The notes beneath the pieces are model-generated. The model was not told the origin of the DNA, made no database searches, and saw nothing but the letters and a program-made list of their open reading frames with translations. Both the position numbers and the translations under genes were made by a program. A stretch of DNA of 64,000 nucleotides from Acanthosepion lycidas (Eukaryota > Mollusca > Cephalopoda > Sepiida > Sepiidae): NCBI GenBank assembly GCA_963932145.1, contig OZ010573.1:90138663-90202662 (forward strand). The letters are read 5' to 3'. The stretch's first letter is position 1; every line of letters starts with the position of its first letter. Below, piece after piece: positions 44,836-56,397 of the stretch.

Positions 44836-44994
44836 TACAGGGAACTGACTATTTTTTTCCAGCATCTTCAGCGATGGATTGTATGCTCGAATTCCATTTG
44901 CGGTCTCGCTTAAAAAAGAAACGTCCCTTAAATGGAAAACCTTTTCACACAGGTAATTAGTTGTTTTTTCATACTTATATGACACGATGTATTA
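44836..44994. other. Unassigned stretch
   Basis: No feature recognised. Confidence 0.5.
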
Positions 44995-45245
44995 GGTATT
45001 CTTCTATGAGCCGTATTCCTTCATGGCTATTCACAGCTTCATATTCTTCATAGTGCTAAAAAATCTTTGTAAACTTAAGATCCCTGCCACGCCCTGTTTT
45101 TCTGTACATTCACATACGCTAGTTTGGTTACTATCCGTTTCCCTCTGTCTCTTGTAATTCCAGTATATATAGTGTTAAATTTTCCAGATCTTTTTTTCTA
45201 AATATGTGTTCCAGATATTTCAACTGCCTCATTCTGATCTTCAGC
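44995..45245 (-). pseudogene. LINE line B relic, left of SINE
   Basis: Plus-strand cues TTAAATTTTCCAGATC, TATGTGTTCCAGATATTTCA and CTGCCTCATTCTGATCTT equal the LGHIxRKEDLENLT region of line B reversed. The LINE resumes at 45750. Confidence 0.6.
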
Positions 45246-45725
45246 AAGAGTATCTGGTCAGTAAAGAATGGGTGACAGCTTGGGAATACCAGGTGGTATA
45301 AGCTAGGACGTGCCGGTGGTGTAAGCTAGGACGTGCCGATGGTGTAAGCTAGGACGTGCCGGTGGTATAAGCTAGGACGTGCCGGTGGTGTAAGTTAGGT
45401 CGTGCCGGTGGTATAAGCTAGGACGTGCCGGTGGTGTAAGCTAGGACGTGCCGGTGGTGTAAGCTAGGACGTGCTGGTCGTGTAATGGATAACGGAGCAG
45501 AAACGGTTATCGGTGAACCTAGAGGTTTTCGATATATTAACTTATGCGCAAATACCATGTGGAAAGCTATGAATGCACTTTTATCTCTCGCAGATTTGGG
45601 ATAATTAATAAGACTTGTATCAGTAAATTCTTATTATCTCTAAAACAGTCTTTAAAAAAAATCTATTTTTTTAACTAGCTTTAAATAACCTGCAAAAGCC
45701 GTAAAAAAAACAAATCAATTCATAA
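45246..45725 (+). mobile_element. 5S/tRNA composite SINE with amplified junction
   Basis: Starts in the 5S part (GTATCTGGTCAGTAAAGAAT, GGGTGACAGCTTGGGAATAC), continues into a tandem array at the 5S-tRNA boundary, then ATGGATAACGGAGC (tRNA part), body and a tail CCGTAAAAAAAACAAATCAA. It interrupts a LINE line B relic, so it is the younger of the two. Confidence 0.9.
45301..45484 (+). repeat. 23-bp tandem array, 8 units, at the SINE junction
   Basis: Units read AGCTAGGACGTGCCGGTGGTGTA with few substitutions, eight in 184 bp. In other copies the 5S end and the tRNA A box appear once each, joined by this same sequence. The flanking 5S end (GGTGGTATAAG) and the A box (GGTGGTGTAATG) share GGTGGTRTAA, spaced 23 bp apart. 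Confidence 0.93.
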
Positions 45726-45749
45726 AAAATATCATTTTTCCCTACTTTA

Positions 45750-46290
45750 AAAAAAAACTTCCTCGTTCTGTTTATGTTATTTTCAGCATTAGCTATTTGC
45801 CTGAAGTCTCCTGCTCATCTTTGAGGAAATTGTTTTGCATTGAATGCCATATATAAGGAGTGATATTATATAGCAGTTTATTAATATTCATAGCGAAAGT
45901 TTCCTGTTTCGTAATACTTTGTTTAGCTTTTTGGAAGCATCTTTCGCTATTTCCGTGTGTCTTCAGATTTTTCTTTCACATTTTCCAGTGTTTGTTAAAA
46001 CATTTCCAAGTTAAATTATTTGATTTGCTTGATTTTTCGGTCTCCGATTTGTAACTCGCATTTTTCGCTGTTCCTATGGTTAAGGACCAAAGATTCTGTC
46101 TTGTTACAATTTCTTGTTAGTCTTTTCTTCGTACTTTCTTTTACCCTCTTGTCTCGAAGCGCCTGAAGTTTTCTTTCTGTGTCTGCTCTGAACATGGAAT
46201 TATCTGCGCATTTTATGTTGTAAAGATTCTGTTCACTGATAATAAATTATGGTAGAAATTCTAGTTATCTTAGAATCGCTTCGTTGTAGA
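45750..46290 (-). pseudogene. LINE line B relic, right of SINE
   Basis: The minus strand holds the region between polymerase and C-terminus; plus-strand cues are CTGAAGTCTCCTGCTCATCT and TTTCTGTGTCTGCTCTGAAC (worn ADxxSKLQ region). It parallels 20300-20700 but is more decayed. Confidence 0.62.
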
Positions 46291-46559
46291 TGTGAACAAA
46301 ATCCGGTGAGAAGATACATGCTTGTCTTCCGCATCTTCCTGTTTTGGTGCACTTGCCTAATTCATATAAAAAAAAAAACAAAAACAGGGGGAAAATTAAT
46401 ATTTTATATGGCATGTATGAATATTAAACCTGAAGAAGCCTATTTTAGTATAACGTCAATAGAGAGGTTGCTCGTGGGTTTTTCGTAGCAAGAAGGTTTT
46501 CAAATTGTGGAGTTTCAAGCATCGCAACGAATTGGTCTGGTATTTATAATTGTCCTTTA
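46291..46559. other. Unassigned AT-rich stretch
   Basis: No feature recognised. Confidence 0.5.
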
Positions 46560-46880
46560 AGACCGATTGCCAATCAAAGATACAGAACTCAGTTAACCCT
46601 GCCATTAATGGGTAGCTGGGTGGGTAGAAGGATAGTATTCATATTTTTCCAGTGGTATTTGTGCAAAAGGGAACACTACATCGTCGGATGGAATTTAAAC
46701 AAGGCACGTCAACACCACCACGATTAACGTTTAGATGGGGTGAATCGAAGAGAATTATTCATATTTTTCCAGTCGTATTTATGCGAAAGGGAAGGCTACA
46801 GTGTTAGATAGAATTTTAATTCGTCACACCAACACCGATAATATTAACGTGTAGCTGAGGTGGAGAGAAGATAACTAGAA
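46560..46880 (-). repeat. ~118-bp tandem units, left part
   Basis: Units hold TTATTCATATTTTTCCAGTC, GTATTTATGCGAAAGGGAA and GTAGCTGRGGTGGA. They resemble the SINE body and B box on the minus strand (TGGAATTTRAACTMGGCAC), so the array probably grew from a SINE. It is cut at 46881 by another repeat and resumes at 47561. Confidence 0.8.
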
Positions 46881-47233
46881 GTAGCGCCCGGCGATGCCCG
46901 GGGATGTAACAGTAAGAGATAGATCAATTATCGACCATCATAAAGACTGAAAAATAAAATTGACAAAGATTATTGTTTAAGGTTGACGGACACCCATGTC
47001 TTAATTATTTTTTTTTTTTACGAATTGGTCAAATTCAAAGCAAAACATTGTTTTCATTCGTTATGAGTCTACCGATTGAATATAATTTTATTATAAACAA
47101 TTTAAAGCATTCTGAATGTAAAAATAAAGAAAAAAGTGCGCAAGACAATAAGAAACAATACCTGCCAAAAAAAAGGTGAAGTTTTGTTGAAATCTGTTGA
47201 AAAATGTAGGAAATCCGATCCCATATATAAAAG

Positions 47234-47287
<54 letters not shown>

Positions 47288-47560
47288 AGCTGGGTTTTAT
47301 AATAAGTATAACTCGATATGAGTTATCCCCCTTTCATTCTCGCGATGCCTCTTAATCGTGTTTTCAAATTGATTTCGTGCAAAAACAATTGTGTTTTTTC
47401 CAATTTTTGGCGCTGTCAGAACCACCGCAAGGTAATTTTACGTAGTCCTGTGAAGTTTTGTTGAAATCGGTTGAAAAATGTAGGAAATCCGATCCAATAT
47501 ATAAACGTACAGACACACACATACACACACACACACAACCCGGGTTTTATAAGTATGATT
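46881..47560 (+). mobile_element. CCCGGCG-end repeat, inserted in the 118-bp array
   Basis: Begins AGTAGCGCCCGGCGATGCCC. Two near-identical 3' parts end it: TTTTGTTGAAATCTGTTGAA ... (CA)n ... CTGGGTTTTATAATAAG at 47178-47306 and the same with CCCGGGTTTTATAAG at 47453-47555. Same family as 36013-36778. The class is not known to me. Confidence 0.65.
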
Positions 47561-47885
47561 ATTAATACCTTTCCAGTGGTATTTGTGCAAAATGGAACAC
47601 TACATCGTCGGATGGAATTTAAACTAGGCACGTCAACCCCACCACGATTAACGTGTAGATGGGGGGAATCGAAGAGAATTATTCATACCTTTCCAGTCGT
47701 ATTTATGCGAAAGGGAACGCTATAGCGTCGGATGGAATTTTGAATTTGGCACTCCAACCTCACTGTTATTGTAGCTGGGGTGGACGGAAGATAATTATTC
47801 ACACTTTTCCAGTCGTATTTATGCGAAAGGGAACGGTATAGCATCGGATGGAATTTGAACTCAGCACATTAACCTTATGTTCCTC
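47561..47885 (-). repeat. ~118-bp tandem units, right part
   Basis: Three units continue the array (CCTTTCCAGTSGTATTTRTG, GGATGGAATTTRAACT). Similarity to the left part shows that they formed one array before the insertion. Confidence 0.82.
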
Positions 47886-48844
47886 GCCGATACTCCCTAC
47901 TCTACACTCTTTCCACGGAATACATTTATCATTAAAACCGAATATTGAAACTATGTTTTGTTATATAAAATTCAATTAGTCCTTATCACACATTAGTAGT
48001 GTCTTTAGTTTTAAGTACTGAATAGAGTTCCCTTTCTTTGAATTTCACTTTTATGCTAATTTTCTTGTAGCTCAATTAACACGAAAGCTAAAAAAATATA
48101 CTACGAACAGATTAAGCGCGTCGATTAGTGCAACCCCTGTATTGATTGAAATCAGAGATTGTCTTCAGAGTATCATTGTGCTACGAAAGTGTTTTCATTT
48201 TTCTTTTTAACAGTAGCATGTGATGAATAACACGAGGCTATTACTCTGAATATATCGCCGACACCATTTCCTTTTAGCTTTTAATAGACCCATCTTGAAT
48301 GTCTGGCGAATTGACGTTTGGACGACGAAATGTGCTGCCAATTGGAATTACGGCAATAAACGTGATAAATGGTTTACTTTTCACAAAGGCTGTTCCATCT
48401 TGTCAGAGATTTAAAGGAGACTCAAATCGATTCAGATAGTCTTCTTTCTACCCGGATCAAAATTAAATCAAAGACACGAACCAATTTAGAATATTTAACA
48501 TTTAAATTATACGATATCTTAAATAAAAATTAGGGTGTGGATAGATTTCTTGACGTGCCAATAATATTTTTTATAATTTTACTTCTTCAAATATTACATT
48601 GAATTTATTTTCTTTTATTATAATTGTTCGAAGTTTTTTTTTTGTTTTCTTTTTACTTATTTTCTCTTTGTTCATGAGAATATAATGTAGCAGAAGAAAG
48701 GGAATTGACTTTGCTTCGCTTGCTGGCTGATAGCTGTTTTCTCGACTTTAACGACTGCTGCTATTTTTTTCTAAATTTCTTTTTCCCAGTAACACCATTT
48801 TCGACTCTCAATTAATTCCACAATTTTTTTTAGAACTTTATTTT
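47886..48844. other. Unassigned AT-rich stretch
   Basis: No gene or known repeat is seen. Confidence 0.5.
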
Positions 48845-48949
48845 TTTAGTGGTTTTCGCCTTGTAAAAGGCCCGTGTTCCAGTCGAAGCAGAGGGTTACA
48901 GAATAAGTGACACAGCTTATGTGCAAAATAACGACTAACCCTAGACTTG
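48845..48949 (-). pseudogene. LINE line A relic, left of SINE-B
   Basis: TTGTAAAAGGCCCGTGTTCC ... AGAGGGTTACA ... ACCCTAGACTTG aligns with 22872-22990. The LINE continues at 49463. Confidence 0.72.
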
Positions 48950-49462
48950 TCCGGCCTCGGTATGACGATAAACTACATCCGCGTCCTGGGTAAGACGATA
49001 AACTACGTCCGACAGCAGAGCCTCTGATCAGGAGGTTTTGAGAAGCATGGAACAACCTCTTAATTGCTGGTGTTAGGGTCCAAGCTATGGGTAAATAGTT
49101 AACCCCCAAACTGGGGTCAAAACACTATGAAAATGTAAAAATAGGTTTTAATACCAGAAATATATTTTTGTAAAAAATTATTACCAGCAATAAATATTTG
49201 AAAAAAAATACCAGCAGTAAAAATCTTGTCGACATTAAATAACCCATTGAGGTTGATATGCTGTAAAACAAACCAAACCAAAACCAAGCCAAACTATACA
49301 TCTTGGAAAAAAATTATAAGCTATACAATTTTGAAAAAAATATTACCAGCGATAGATTTTTGAAGGAAAAATATTACCAGCAATATACATTTTTGAAAAA
49401 AAATATTACCAACAATAAAAAGCATTGTGGTTGGTATGCCGTAAAACAAACCAAACCAAACC
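48950..49462 (+). mobile_element. SINE-B insertion, compound
   Basis: It interrupts LINE line A and is bracketed by an 8-bp duplication (TAGACTTG at 48942-48949, TAGACATG at 49463-49470, one change). The head holds a 33-bp tandem duplication with GACGATAAACTACRTCC. The tail sequence AAACAAACCAAACC occurs twice (49264 and 49443), with a second run of the internal ATATTACCAGCAATA units in between, so a partial second copy is fused to the first. Confidence 0.85.
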
Positions 49463-49865
49463 TAGACATGAACAGGTTAATATTGTAGTGATCAGAGAAG
49501 AAAAATCTTGGAATCTCTTCCACAAGAGAGTGGTTCGTGGGAAGAAGCTGTTTGAGCGGAGCTTAAATCTCACCAGGGGAAGATGAAGGAAAATAGGGTG
49601 GTTTGCTATAATGTGGGAGGCATGGCTGGTTTTAGCCGTGAAGGATATGACTGGTGGAACTAGAGTGTAGTTCATCTGAACACTCACCATGGAAATCGCG
49701 ATAGAACAGCGAGAGGATTGCGACGTCTCGACTGTGAGAAAGACGTTGCAGAGTGGAAAATGGCTCGTCGCCTACAAGGACGCGGAGTCTAGTTGGGACT
49801 CTATAGAGAGTGGAAAGTAAATACTGGGCAGCTCCCGTTCACAGCTATACTTTTAATGTTTAAGT
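49463..49865 (-). pseudogene. LINE line A relic, right of SINE-B
   Basis: Minus-strand frame 49406-49690 reads NSFFPRTTLLWKRFQ, KTSHASHIIANHP and NYTLVPPVISFTA, the line A C-terminus. Frames change further right. It is continuous with 48845-48949 apart from the SINE-B insertion. Confidence 0.78.
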
Positions 49866-50274
49866 TTTATAGAAATGAAACACATTTTTCATATTCCAAA
49901 ATAAATAAAACCTGCAAATTTAAAATTTTATAAAACAAACCGTTATTATAATTTCAACAACGAAGAAACCTTCAAAAAGAATAAAGACTGCTGCTAGAGA
50001 ATTGCATACTGAGTAAAATTTACTCGTACAATTTCGGCTTTCGGAAAAAAAATATCCACACCGTACAAATTTTTATTTTCGAATGCTATCTAGATAGTAA
50101 AACATAGTGTAACATATATCTCATATAAATAAAATGTATTTAAAATATTAATTTTTTTTCTTTTATTTATATTCTAGCGATAAACAGTATGTATATTGGC
50201 TCAAATGTCTACACCGTACAAATTTTAATTTGGAAAGATATCTACATAGTAGCCTAGAAAAGGAGTAAATACCC
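49866..50274. repeat. Local direct repeats
   Basis: ACACCGTACAAATTTTWATT occurs at 50058 and 50210, and an ATATTCTAGCRRTAAACARY-type phrase at 50172 and 50703. They may be parts of a worn LTR-type element. Confidence 0.45.
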
Positions 50275-50630
50275 ACACCGAGGTTCAAGCGTGACACTCT
50301 GGACTTATGAATATTTCAGCCAGGTGTATAAATAGCGGTGTCAGGCTACTGACTGCAGTGATTATTGAGTGATTATTGAGTGTAACTATCCAGTCGAATT
50401 AGTGTGAATTATTGTGCATCGATGATTTGGGTTTAGATTTAGGATTTACCTGACGTTAAACCGAGCCGCTCTACTAACAAAGTAGTCATTGAAATAGTTA
50501 ATAATCTTTGGTTGACTTTTACTTCTTTGTTCTTGTTAAGTATTTATTTGCGGTTATAATTAAATATTATCTTACCATTGGATACTTAATTATTAACGGC
50601 CACCGTATGTCACGAAAACAGTGAAAAATA
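50275..50630 (+). promoter_or_regulatory. LTR-like promoter segment (weak)
   Basis: GTGTATAAATAGCGGTGTCA looks like a TATA box with a downstream start region (GACTGCAGTGATTATTGAGTG tandem). This is the arrangement of some retrotransposon LTRs, but I see no partner LTR, primer site or coding domain. Confidence 0.3.
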
Positions 50631-51079
50631 ATAACATATACATATATATATATAACAAAGAGGAAATGTAATTAAATTATTTAAAAAAATTCTATTTATA
50701 ATATTCTAGCAGTAAACAACACGTACATCGACTAAAAATGCTGAAAAACTTTTCTTGTAGATCACAATATAAAGTGTAGATCGCATGCCAAAGTAGATTC
50801 ATGACACGTTGGTAACAAGCATCAATTTACGATTATTTTTATTTAATATAAATTTTGCATAATTTTAAATCGTAGTGATCTGATTGACTGTAAATAGAAA
50901 CGGACTTTGTTTTCTAGAACGTAAGTCAAAAAAGAAAGAAAGAAATGGGTCGTACGAGGTTGTAGCTTTCGTAGGCTAATATAATTCCCATCGATACTTA
51001 CAAAAAATATAATTTTAGGCTGGATCTATAATACTATTATTTACTTAGATGATATAAACATTGAATGATTTGTTCTTAT
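50631..51079. other. Unassigned AT-rich stretch
   Basis: No feature other than the direct repeat noted at 50703. Confidence 0.5.
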
Positions 51080-51345
51080 TAAAAGTTTGTGGGTTGCTTA
51101 AAGCCGAAGCATATTTTACATTTTAAGAATAATTCCTTTTTCACAAATATTGCTGTAACAAGTTTACAAGACTAATAATGATTATTCCAGATACAAGTTC
51201 TACTATTTAATCCATAACTGGATGGAAGACATGGATTCATACCTTTCTCAAGGATATTCTCGCGTAAGTGAATATAACGAAGCTTCTCTAGAATTCGAGC
51301 TCAGTTCTTATTCCGAGCCGCTATCCATGCTATCACATGCATATA
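51080..51345 (-). mobile_element. 5S/tRNA composite SINE, 3' part
   Basis: Body (TTTAATCCATAACTGGATGG, CTTTCTCAAGGATATTCTCG) and the B-box side of the tRNA part; the 5S head and tail end are missing. Confidence 0.75.
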
Positions 51346-51545
51346 CAGTAGCAACAACAACAGTTATAACAAAATTATAATATACCTAAATATAAAATCA
51401 ATTGATCCCTATGATAAAGCTATATACAGTCACCATCATCTTTTATGTGTTGTATTCTCTTAAAAAGGCGCGTTCATCGCTCTGGACAACCTCTTAAATT
51501 TAAATTTATTAAGTAATTTGATCTTTACTTCCATCTATCCTTCAT

Positions 51546-52035
51546 TTCCTCAATATGTACAGTCTTAAGGTTCTTGACAAAATCCAAAGACGGATATAAA
51601 AGAATGCGATAGTTCCTGACCTGGCATCTCGATTGCAGTCACTTTCTTACACACGTGATGTGGCTTCCCTCTATTTGACTTTCACTGTTATCTCAAATGC
51701 AGGGATTTAAGCGTGCTACTAGGTTGGCATCTAGGTCCCACCCTTTCACTGTCGAAACAGTTAAATGTAACCGCTTCTTCTACTCCAACAACTTATTCTT
51801 TCGCATTTCGTCGGAGTGGAAATCCCTTCATCCTACTTGCTTCCCTGATAGCTATAATTTTCAGATCTTCAAATCTAATGTCAATCGATATCTTCTAATG
51901 CCTTGATCTTGATCCCTGATGGTCTCTTTATCCTTTCATCAAATATCCCTCGTTATTCTTACACTAATTCTCTGTAAAACCCTTGCGTGCTAGTGGCACT
52001 CCCGTCTTTCTTGCGGTGAAATGCTTAAAAAAGTA
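51546..52035 (+). pseudogene. LINE line A relic, C-terminus and 3' end
   Basis: Reads LKVLDKIQRRI, VPDLASRLQSLSYTRDVASL, then in a second frame RATRLASRSHPFTVETVKCN, RFFYSNNLFFRISSEWKSLH and CFPDSYNFQIFKSNVNRYLL, with a stop soon after. This is the most readable line A end. A short 3' part runs to the start of a line B copy at 52036. Confidence 0.82.
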
Positions 52036-52565
52036 TTAAATTTTTCAAGCCGTCCTTCTTCATAATGTGCCCCAGAAAATTTAACTATCTGTTCTTTTTT
52101 TTATTTAGGTTTGAAATATGTCTCTGTCTACTTCTCATTTTCTTTAGAACTTCCATGTTTATAACTTGTTCTGTCACAGTCTTCCCAGATTCCTTCTGTA
52201 GAACAAATTTCTGTCGTTTGGCGTTCCTCTTTCGTGTGAAAAGAAATACAGTAGAATAACTGTTACATAGGAGACTAGATATGATAGCAGTTCAGTACTT
52301 TTCTTTGTTTTTAAGGAAATTTACATTATCTTAATACTTTACTTAGTTTCCGGAAGTTCTTTTGCGTTATTCCGATGTGCATTCGGATTTCTGTATCAGC
52401 ATTTCCGTCGTCTCTTATTTCAGTCCCTAATGGATTTTGATGTCTCTAATTTGTCGCACGCACATTTGGTTGCTTTTCTTGCTGCCGACCATGAATTATG
52501 TTTTCTTAAATTGCTTTGGTCAAAAGTTTCGTTCGGCTTAAGTTTTCTACTTAATAAGCGAACCA
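52036..52565 (-). pseudogene. LINE line B relic
   Basis: Plus-strand cues AAATTTTTCAAGCCGTCCTT, AATGTGCCCCAGAAAATTTA and GACCATGAATTATGTTTTCT are line B reversed, from the C-terminal region to the CKKTECMV-like region. It abuts line A on the other strand. Confidence 0.68.
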
Positions 52566-54149
52566 ACTTTTCTCCAACCCAATAATTAATGGTTGACCTT
52601 TTCTTTCCACTTTCCTTTGCTATCTTCTCTCTGTCTGTGTAGCATATCAGCTGTCAATTGATATTTTTGCTAAGGATCCACCTGAAACGCGTCACAAATC
52701 CATTTGACAATTATCTATCATGACAGTCAGATTAATGGAGTACACCTCTCAAAAACCAGTTGAAACAATTCTGAAAAAAGGTCACTGAGTGAAGCCAGAC
52801 CCTGAATTCTTGATGAAATACTTTTTTTTAGCTAGAACTGAGACGATAATGAACGCTGTACACTATAAGACGGTGGTTCCTAGCACTAAAACAAAGTAAG
52901 ACATAATGTCACACGGAAAAATATCAAACACCCGTTAGACTCCATCAACTAACCTCACCTCTGCCTTGCTCGTCTACAGCAGAAGGTTATAATCAGAATA
53001 AAAATTGTTTACTACTACAAACGTCTCATGGTTTTATTTCGTGGGTAATGGTTTGGCCAGAGAGTTATTTTGAAAGCCACAAGGATTTGATTGGAAGAAG
53101 CTGCGCACTTAGAACGAACCAGGTCTGGGGCTATAACGCCATATCCGCCATCGCTGTTATCTAAATATCTTAGGTAGTTAATGTGTTTTCAGTTTTCTAT
53201 TCGGTATCGCTAATCAGAGGGCTCCCTAGATTGAAGTCATTGGTCATGGTAGAGGGCACCCCGTGTTCATGAACAAAGCAAGCCATAAAGTCAGACGAAA
53301 TCGGTTGTGGGGAGTGACCTGAAGAAATCTGGATGTTTGCCAGGTATACTTGCCTAAGAAACGTTACGCATGAATGAAAAACTTTACAACTCAGATATTG
53401 GCATACTACTGAGACATATGGAGAGGGCTAGCCAGATGATCAGCTTCCCTCGCGACCCTATGACCCTCCAGTCGTGGGACCGATAATAATGAGACGTCTA
53501 TTTCGGTATGTATTTTTATAGACAGATTTAATTACACGATGCCGGAAAGTTTTATTCCGACAAAAATTATAACGATATAAATATATATTTAGCTAAGTTT
53601 AGAACAATAGCAAATAAAGGACGATAAAAGATTCTGTTGCGCTAATATTCAAATTGTAGATATCTTGGCCTTGGTATTTAGCCATTAAAATTCTGGTATT
53701 TTAAATGTATTCAAACATCGATCCTGGAATCTGTAGAAAATGCGCAACTAAGTTGGCTACGAAAAATTAGTAGCCTTTGTTTCAAGATGAAATTTTGTTA
53801 TTTATTAACGGGTTTGATAGGAACGGCAATTATATGAATATAAAAGTGGTAATTATCTTGTGTCAGGTGTTATGCCAGCTTATGATAATGTGCATAGCTG
53901 CGGACAAATAAGCCATGAGTAATCTCCAAGGTTAATATGCACGAAAAATAAATACTCAGGTTGGTAGTTTAAGGAGTGACAGTAAATTGTTATTGAAATA
54001 GGAAAAGGGAATAATTTAAAAACTGTACTGACAAAATCTAGATTAGAAAATGACAATTTTATCAATTGCATTTTGTTATGCGAAAGAATAATAATGCCTA
54101 AAAGACCTTAACTGACGTTTCATTTCAATACAAACGCAGACAAACATAA
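52566..54149. other. Unassigned stretch, 1.6 kb
   Basis: No gene or repeat is recognised. Small frames such as 53880-54071 match nothing. Confidence 0.45.
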
Positions 54150-54243
54150 TAAAATGTAATTACGAGCATCTTTTTGCAAGTTAGATCAATAAGACATGTT
54201 TTTGTTGTTTGTGACTTTCTTTTAAATAATCTAACAGTTGCAG

Positions 54244-54319
<76 letters not shown>

Positions 54320-54451
54320 GAATGTAAGAGATATCGCAGATTGGGTGTTGGTATTAATAGATGCAATTACGAGCATCTTTTTGCAAGTTAGATCAATAAG
54401 ACGTGTTTTTGTTGTTTGTGACTTTCTTTAAATAATCTAACAGTTGCAGTT

Positions 54452-54525
<74 letters not shown>

Positions 54526-54658
54526 GAATGTAAGAGATATCGCAGATTGGGTGTTGGTATTAATAGATGCAATTACGAGCATCTTTTTGCAAGTTAGATC
54601 AATAAGACGTGTTTTTGTTGTTTGTGACTTTTTTTTAATAATCTAACAGTTGCAGTTA

Positions 54659-54745
<87 letters not shown>

Positions 54746-54868
54746 TGTAAGAGATATCGCACATTGGGTGTTGGTATTAATAGATGCAATTACGAGCATC
54801 GTTTTGCAACTTACATCAATAAGAACTGTTTTCGTTGTTCGTGATTTTTTAAAATAATCTAACAGTTG

Positions 54869-54933
<65 letters not shown>

Positions 54934-55079
54934 CTGTGTCTGTGTCTGTATATGAATATAAGAGATATCGCACATTGGGTGTTGGTATTAATAGATGTAA
55001 TTACGAGCATCGTTTTGTAACTTACATCAATAAGAACTCTTTTTGTTGTTCGGGATTTTTTAAAATAATCTAACAGTTG

Positions 55080-55148
<69 letters not shown>

Positions 55149-55215
55149 CTGTGTGTCTGTGTCTGTGTCTGTATATGAATATAAGAGATATCGCACATTG
55201 GGTGCTGGTGTTAAT
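54150..55215 (+). repeat. ~210-bp satellite, 5 units, each with a (TA)n block
   Basis: Each unit: AATTACGAGCATCKTTTTGC, ATCAATAAGAMSTGTTTTTG, ATAATCTAACAGTTGMARTT, a (TA)n array, ATGAATGTAAGAGATATCGC and TTGGGTGTTGGTATTAATAG. Units start near 54157, 54364, 54570, 54786 and 54998. The last two have gained a (TG)n/(TCTG)n end on the TA block. Confidence 0.95.
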
Positions 55216-55689
55216 AAAATAGTGCTTGATGTAATATAAAGTAAATTAAAAGGAAATCTATTCTTTCATGAAATAAATTCACACATAAGAAATAATTCAA
55301 CAAAACACACTTGTTTTTATTTATTTTTTTAATAAAGTAAATCGAAAAATGCAAAACAAAATGAATTAGTTTTTGTTTTTAATTATTTTTGATCAAGTAA
55401 TGTAATTTAGTTTTTATTGAAGTAAATCGACACTCTAAAGTATTTTTATGAAAAATAATTTAATAATTTACGATTTACTTTATTAAAATAATTCAAAACA
55501 GAACTGGTTCATATTTTTCATAATGCCATTTCAAATGCCTTATTTGAAGAAATATATTCACCAATGAAGGTTTAATCCTTAATAAATTAATTTTATTCTC
55601 TTATAAAAATGTTATGTCTTTCTGGTGCTGAGTTGTGTCGGTTTCGAGTTGTGCCGGTGTTCAGTAGGCGATGTTCAGTTGGCATTGTT
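55216..55689. other. Unassigned AT-rich stretch
   Basis: Bases 55620-55685 hold loose ~20-bp tandem units (GAGTTGTGTCGGTTTC, GAGTTGTGCCGGTGTTC), perhaps a rearranged mariner end. Confidence 0.45.
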
Positions 55690-56397
55690 GAGTTGTCTCT
55701 TCCCGCCATTAATGGTGTAACACTGTTGAAGATATTCAACAAAACACAATATCTTTTGTATCCCAAAAGAACTGAGGCCATCAAATTCCCTGTAGTTTTA
55801 ACGACATTGGCCTACTTTGGAGAAGGTGAGGGGGTGTATGGATTGTCTGTTTGTCTCTGGCTCAAAATGATGAACCCAACATTCATCCTGTGTTAGGAAA
55901 ACAGCTGGATCTGCCTAAAAATATCAGATATTCTCGTGATGTTATCAGCCTGTGTGCTTTTGATCAGATGTCAGACGCATAGACTCCATGGAGCAGAAAC
56001 CTTCATCATACCAAGTGCAGAATATCCTCAACACTCTCATGGCATATGTTATTATTAGGTTGGTGCAAAAATAATCTCGTTTTCTCACATAGTAACATAT
56101 GTGAGAAAACGACATTATTTTTTGCGCCAACCTAATAGCATTGACTATTTAATTTATAGTTAATCGTCGGTCATCCACCAAAATGTTTTCCTCGGTGTTT
56201 GCCGTTGCAGGACATCCAGATCTTGGGTCATATTCAAGACTGTACCTTACCCACCTAAATTCAGCTGCCCACTTTTGCGTTGTTGAAAAAGCTGAATCCT
56301 TACCTCGTAATATAGCAACCATGTCAGCATGAATATTTTTGGTGGCTAAACCCCTTTGCTCCAGGGACTTGATAACATTACGTTGGCAAATGTCCAT
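55690..56397 (-). pseudogene. mariner transposase, degraded
   Basis: The start at 56397 reads MDICQRNVIKSLEQRGLATK, IHADMVAILRGKDSAFSTTQ, KWAAEFRWVRYSLEYDPRSG and TANTEENILVDDRRLTIN; the MITE lies just downstream. Beyond it: LRIFCTWYDEGFCSMESMRL, TSDQKHTG and, after a stop, ADPAVFLTQDECWVHHFEPE, where DECWVHHF holds the first catalytic Asp. The rest of the catalytic domain is lost after SFGIQKILCFVEYLQQ. Inactive. Confidence 0.88.
56055..56135. mobile_element. Palindromic mariner-type MITE, 81 bp, in mariner gene
   Basis: Arms TTAGGTTGGTGCAAAAATAA and complement (GCGCC in one arm), loop TCACATAGTAACATATGTGA as in 34707-34786; TA on each side. It interrupts the mariner transposase after its DNA-binding half. 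Confidence 0.93.

Noticed and set aside
50275..50630. Host gene promoter with TATA box
   Set aside because: An LTR-like origin is as likely and no downstream gene is visible, so it is listed only as a weak LTR-like segment.
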